Source: Bacillota bacterium (lineage in GTDB: Bacteria; Bacillota; Clostridia; Saccharofermentanales; UBA5734). Taken from it: a DNA stretch of 5,422 nucleotides. Location: assembly GCA_023438965.1 (NCBI GenBank), contig JAEXPB010000552.1, forward strand, positions 1 to 5,422. The letters run 5' to 3'. Below, piece after piece: positions 5,389-5,422 of this stretch. The position numbers and the translations under genes were made by a program. A model generated the notes under the pieces. It was not told the DNA's origin and made no database searches. It was given only the letters and a program-made list of their open reading frames with translations. The stretch's first letter is position 1. The number at the start of each line of letters is the position of its first letter.

Positions 5389-5422
5389 ATGAAAATCGCA
5401 TTTGGCAGCGCCCATGCCGGCA
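5389..5422 (+). CDS. RpiB/LacAB-like sugar-phosphate isomerase, 3'-truncated by the window edge
   Basis: Only 11 codons are visible (MKIAFGSAHAG). They match the first strand and loop of the RpiB/LacA/LacB family, usually written MKIAIGSDHAG, whose RpiB members interconvert ribose 5-phosphate and ribulose 5-phosphate. The start is supported by GGAGG (5374-5378) ten bases upstream and by the family N-terminus. Two in-frame ATGs further upstream (5353, 5359) would add unrelated residues and lie before the ribosome-binding site. Ala stands where the family usually has the active-site Asp of the 'DH' pair. The fragment is too short to be certain; it may be an RpiB paralogue of different specificity. 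Confidence 0.6.
   Translation, partial: MKIAFGSAHAG

Overview
The window reads as part of a GC-rich (roughly 60% in hand-sampled coding stretches) member of the Bacillota, most likely a clostridial lineage. This rests on the clostridial style of the ApbE protein, the stand-alone THUMP/methyltransferase of the YpsC type, strong Shine-Dalgarno sequences, one of which complements the 16S rRNA tail over ten bases, and sigma-A-like extended -10 promoters. The genus cannot be named from this sequence alone. No mobile element, CRISPR array, tRNA or rRNA gene was seen.

All six genes lie on the plus strand. Bases 2-1045 are the 3' part of an apbE gene (FAD:protein FMN transferase) whose start is outside the window. 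A PAP2-family membrane phosphatase follows after 27 bases (1073-1669), probably in the same transcript. A short intergenic gap with a hairpin and an extended -10 promoter leads to a two-gene unit: a THUMP-domain rRNA methyltransferase (1756-2976) and a sugar-nucleotidyltransferase (2973-3728) that overlap by ATGA. After a 229-base gap comes proA (3958-5250, gamma-glutamyl phosphate reductase). Another promoter-bearing gap leads to the first 11 codons of an RpiB/LacAB-like sugar-phosphate isomerase (from 5389).

The most striking part is the gap before proA (3729-3957). Its first 100 bases are about 30% GC and include an extended -10 promoter and palindromes. Its 3' end holds three direct DnaA-box-like 9-mers in 30 bases (TTATACACA, TTTTCCACA, TTATCCACA), and a fourth, inverted near-match covers the proA start codon. 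An AT-rich stretch beside clustered DnaA boxes is what an origin, a DnaA-titration cluster or a DnaA-regulated promoter looks like. Neither dnaA, dnaN nor rpmH is present, so which of these it is remains open.

The genes do not form one pathway. They cover flavoprotein maturation (ApbE), lipid phosphate metabolism (PAP2), ribosome modification, activated-sugar synthesis, proline synthesis and pentose-phosphate metabolism. This is mostly core-type chromosomal gene content.
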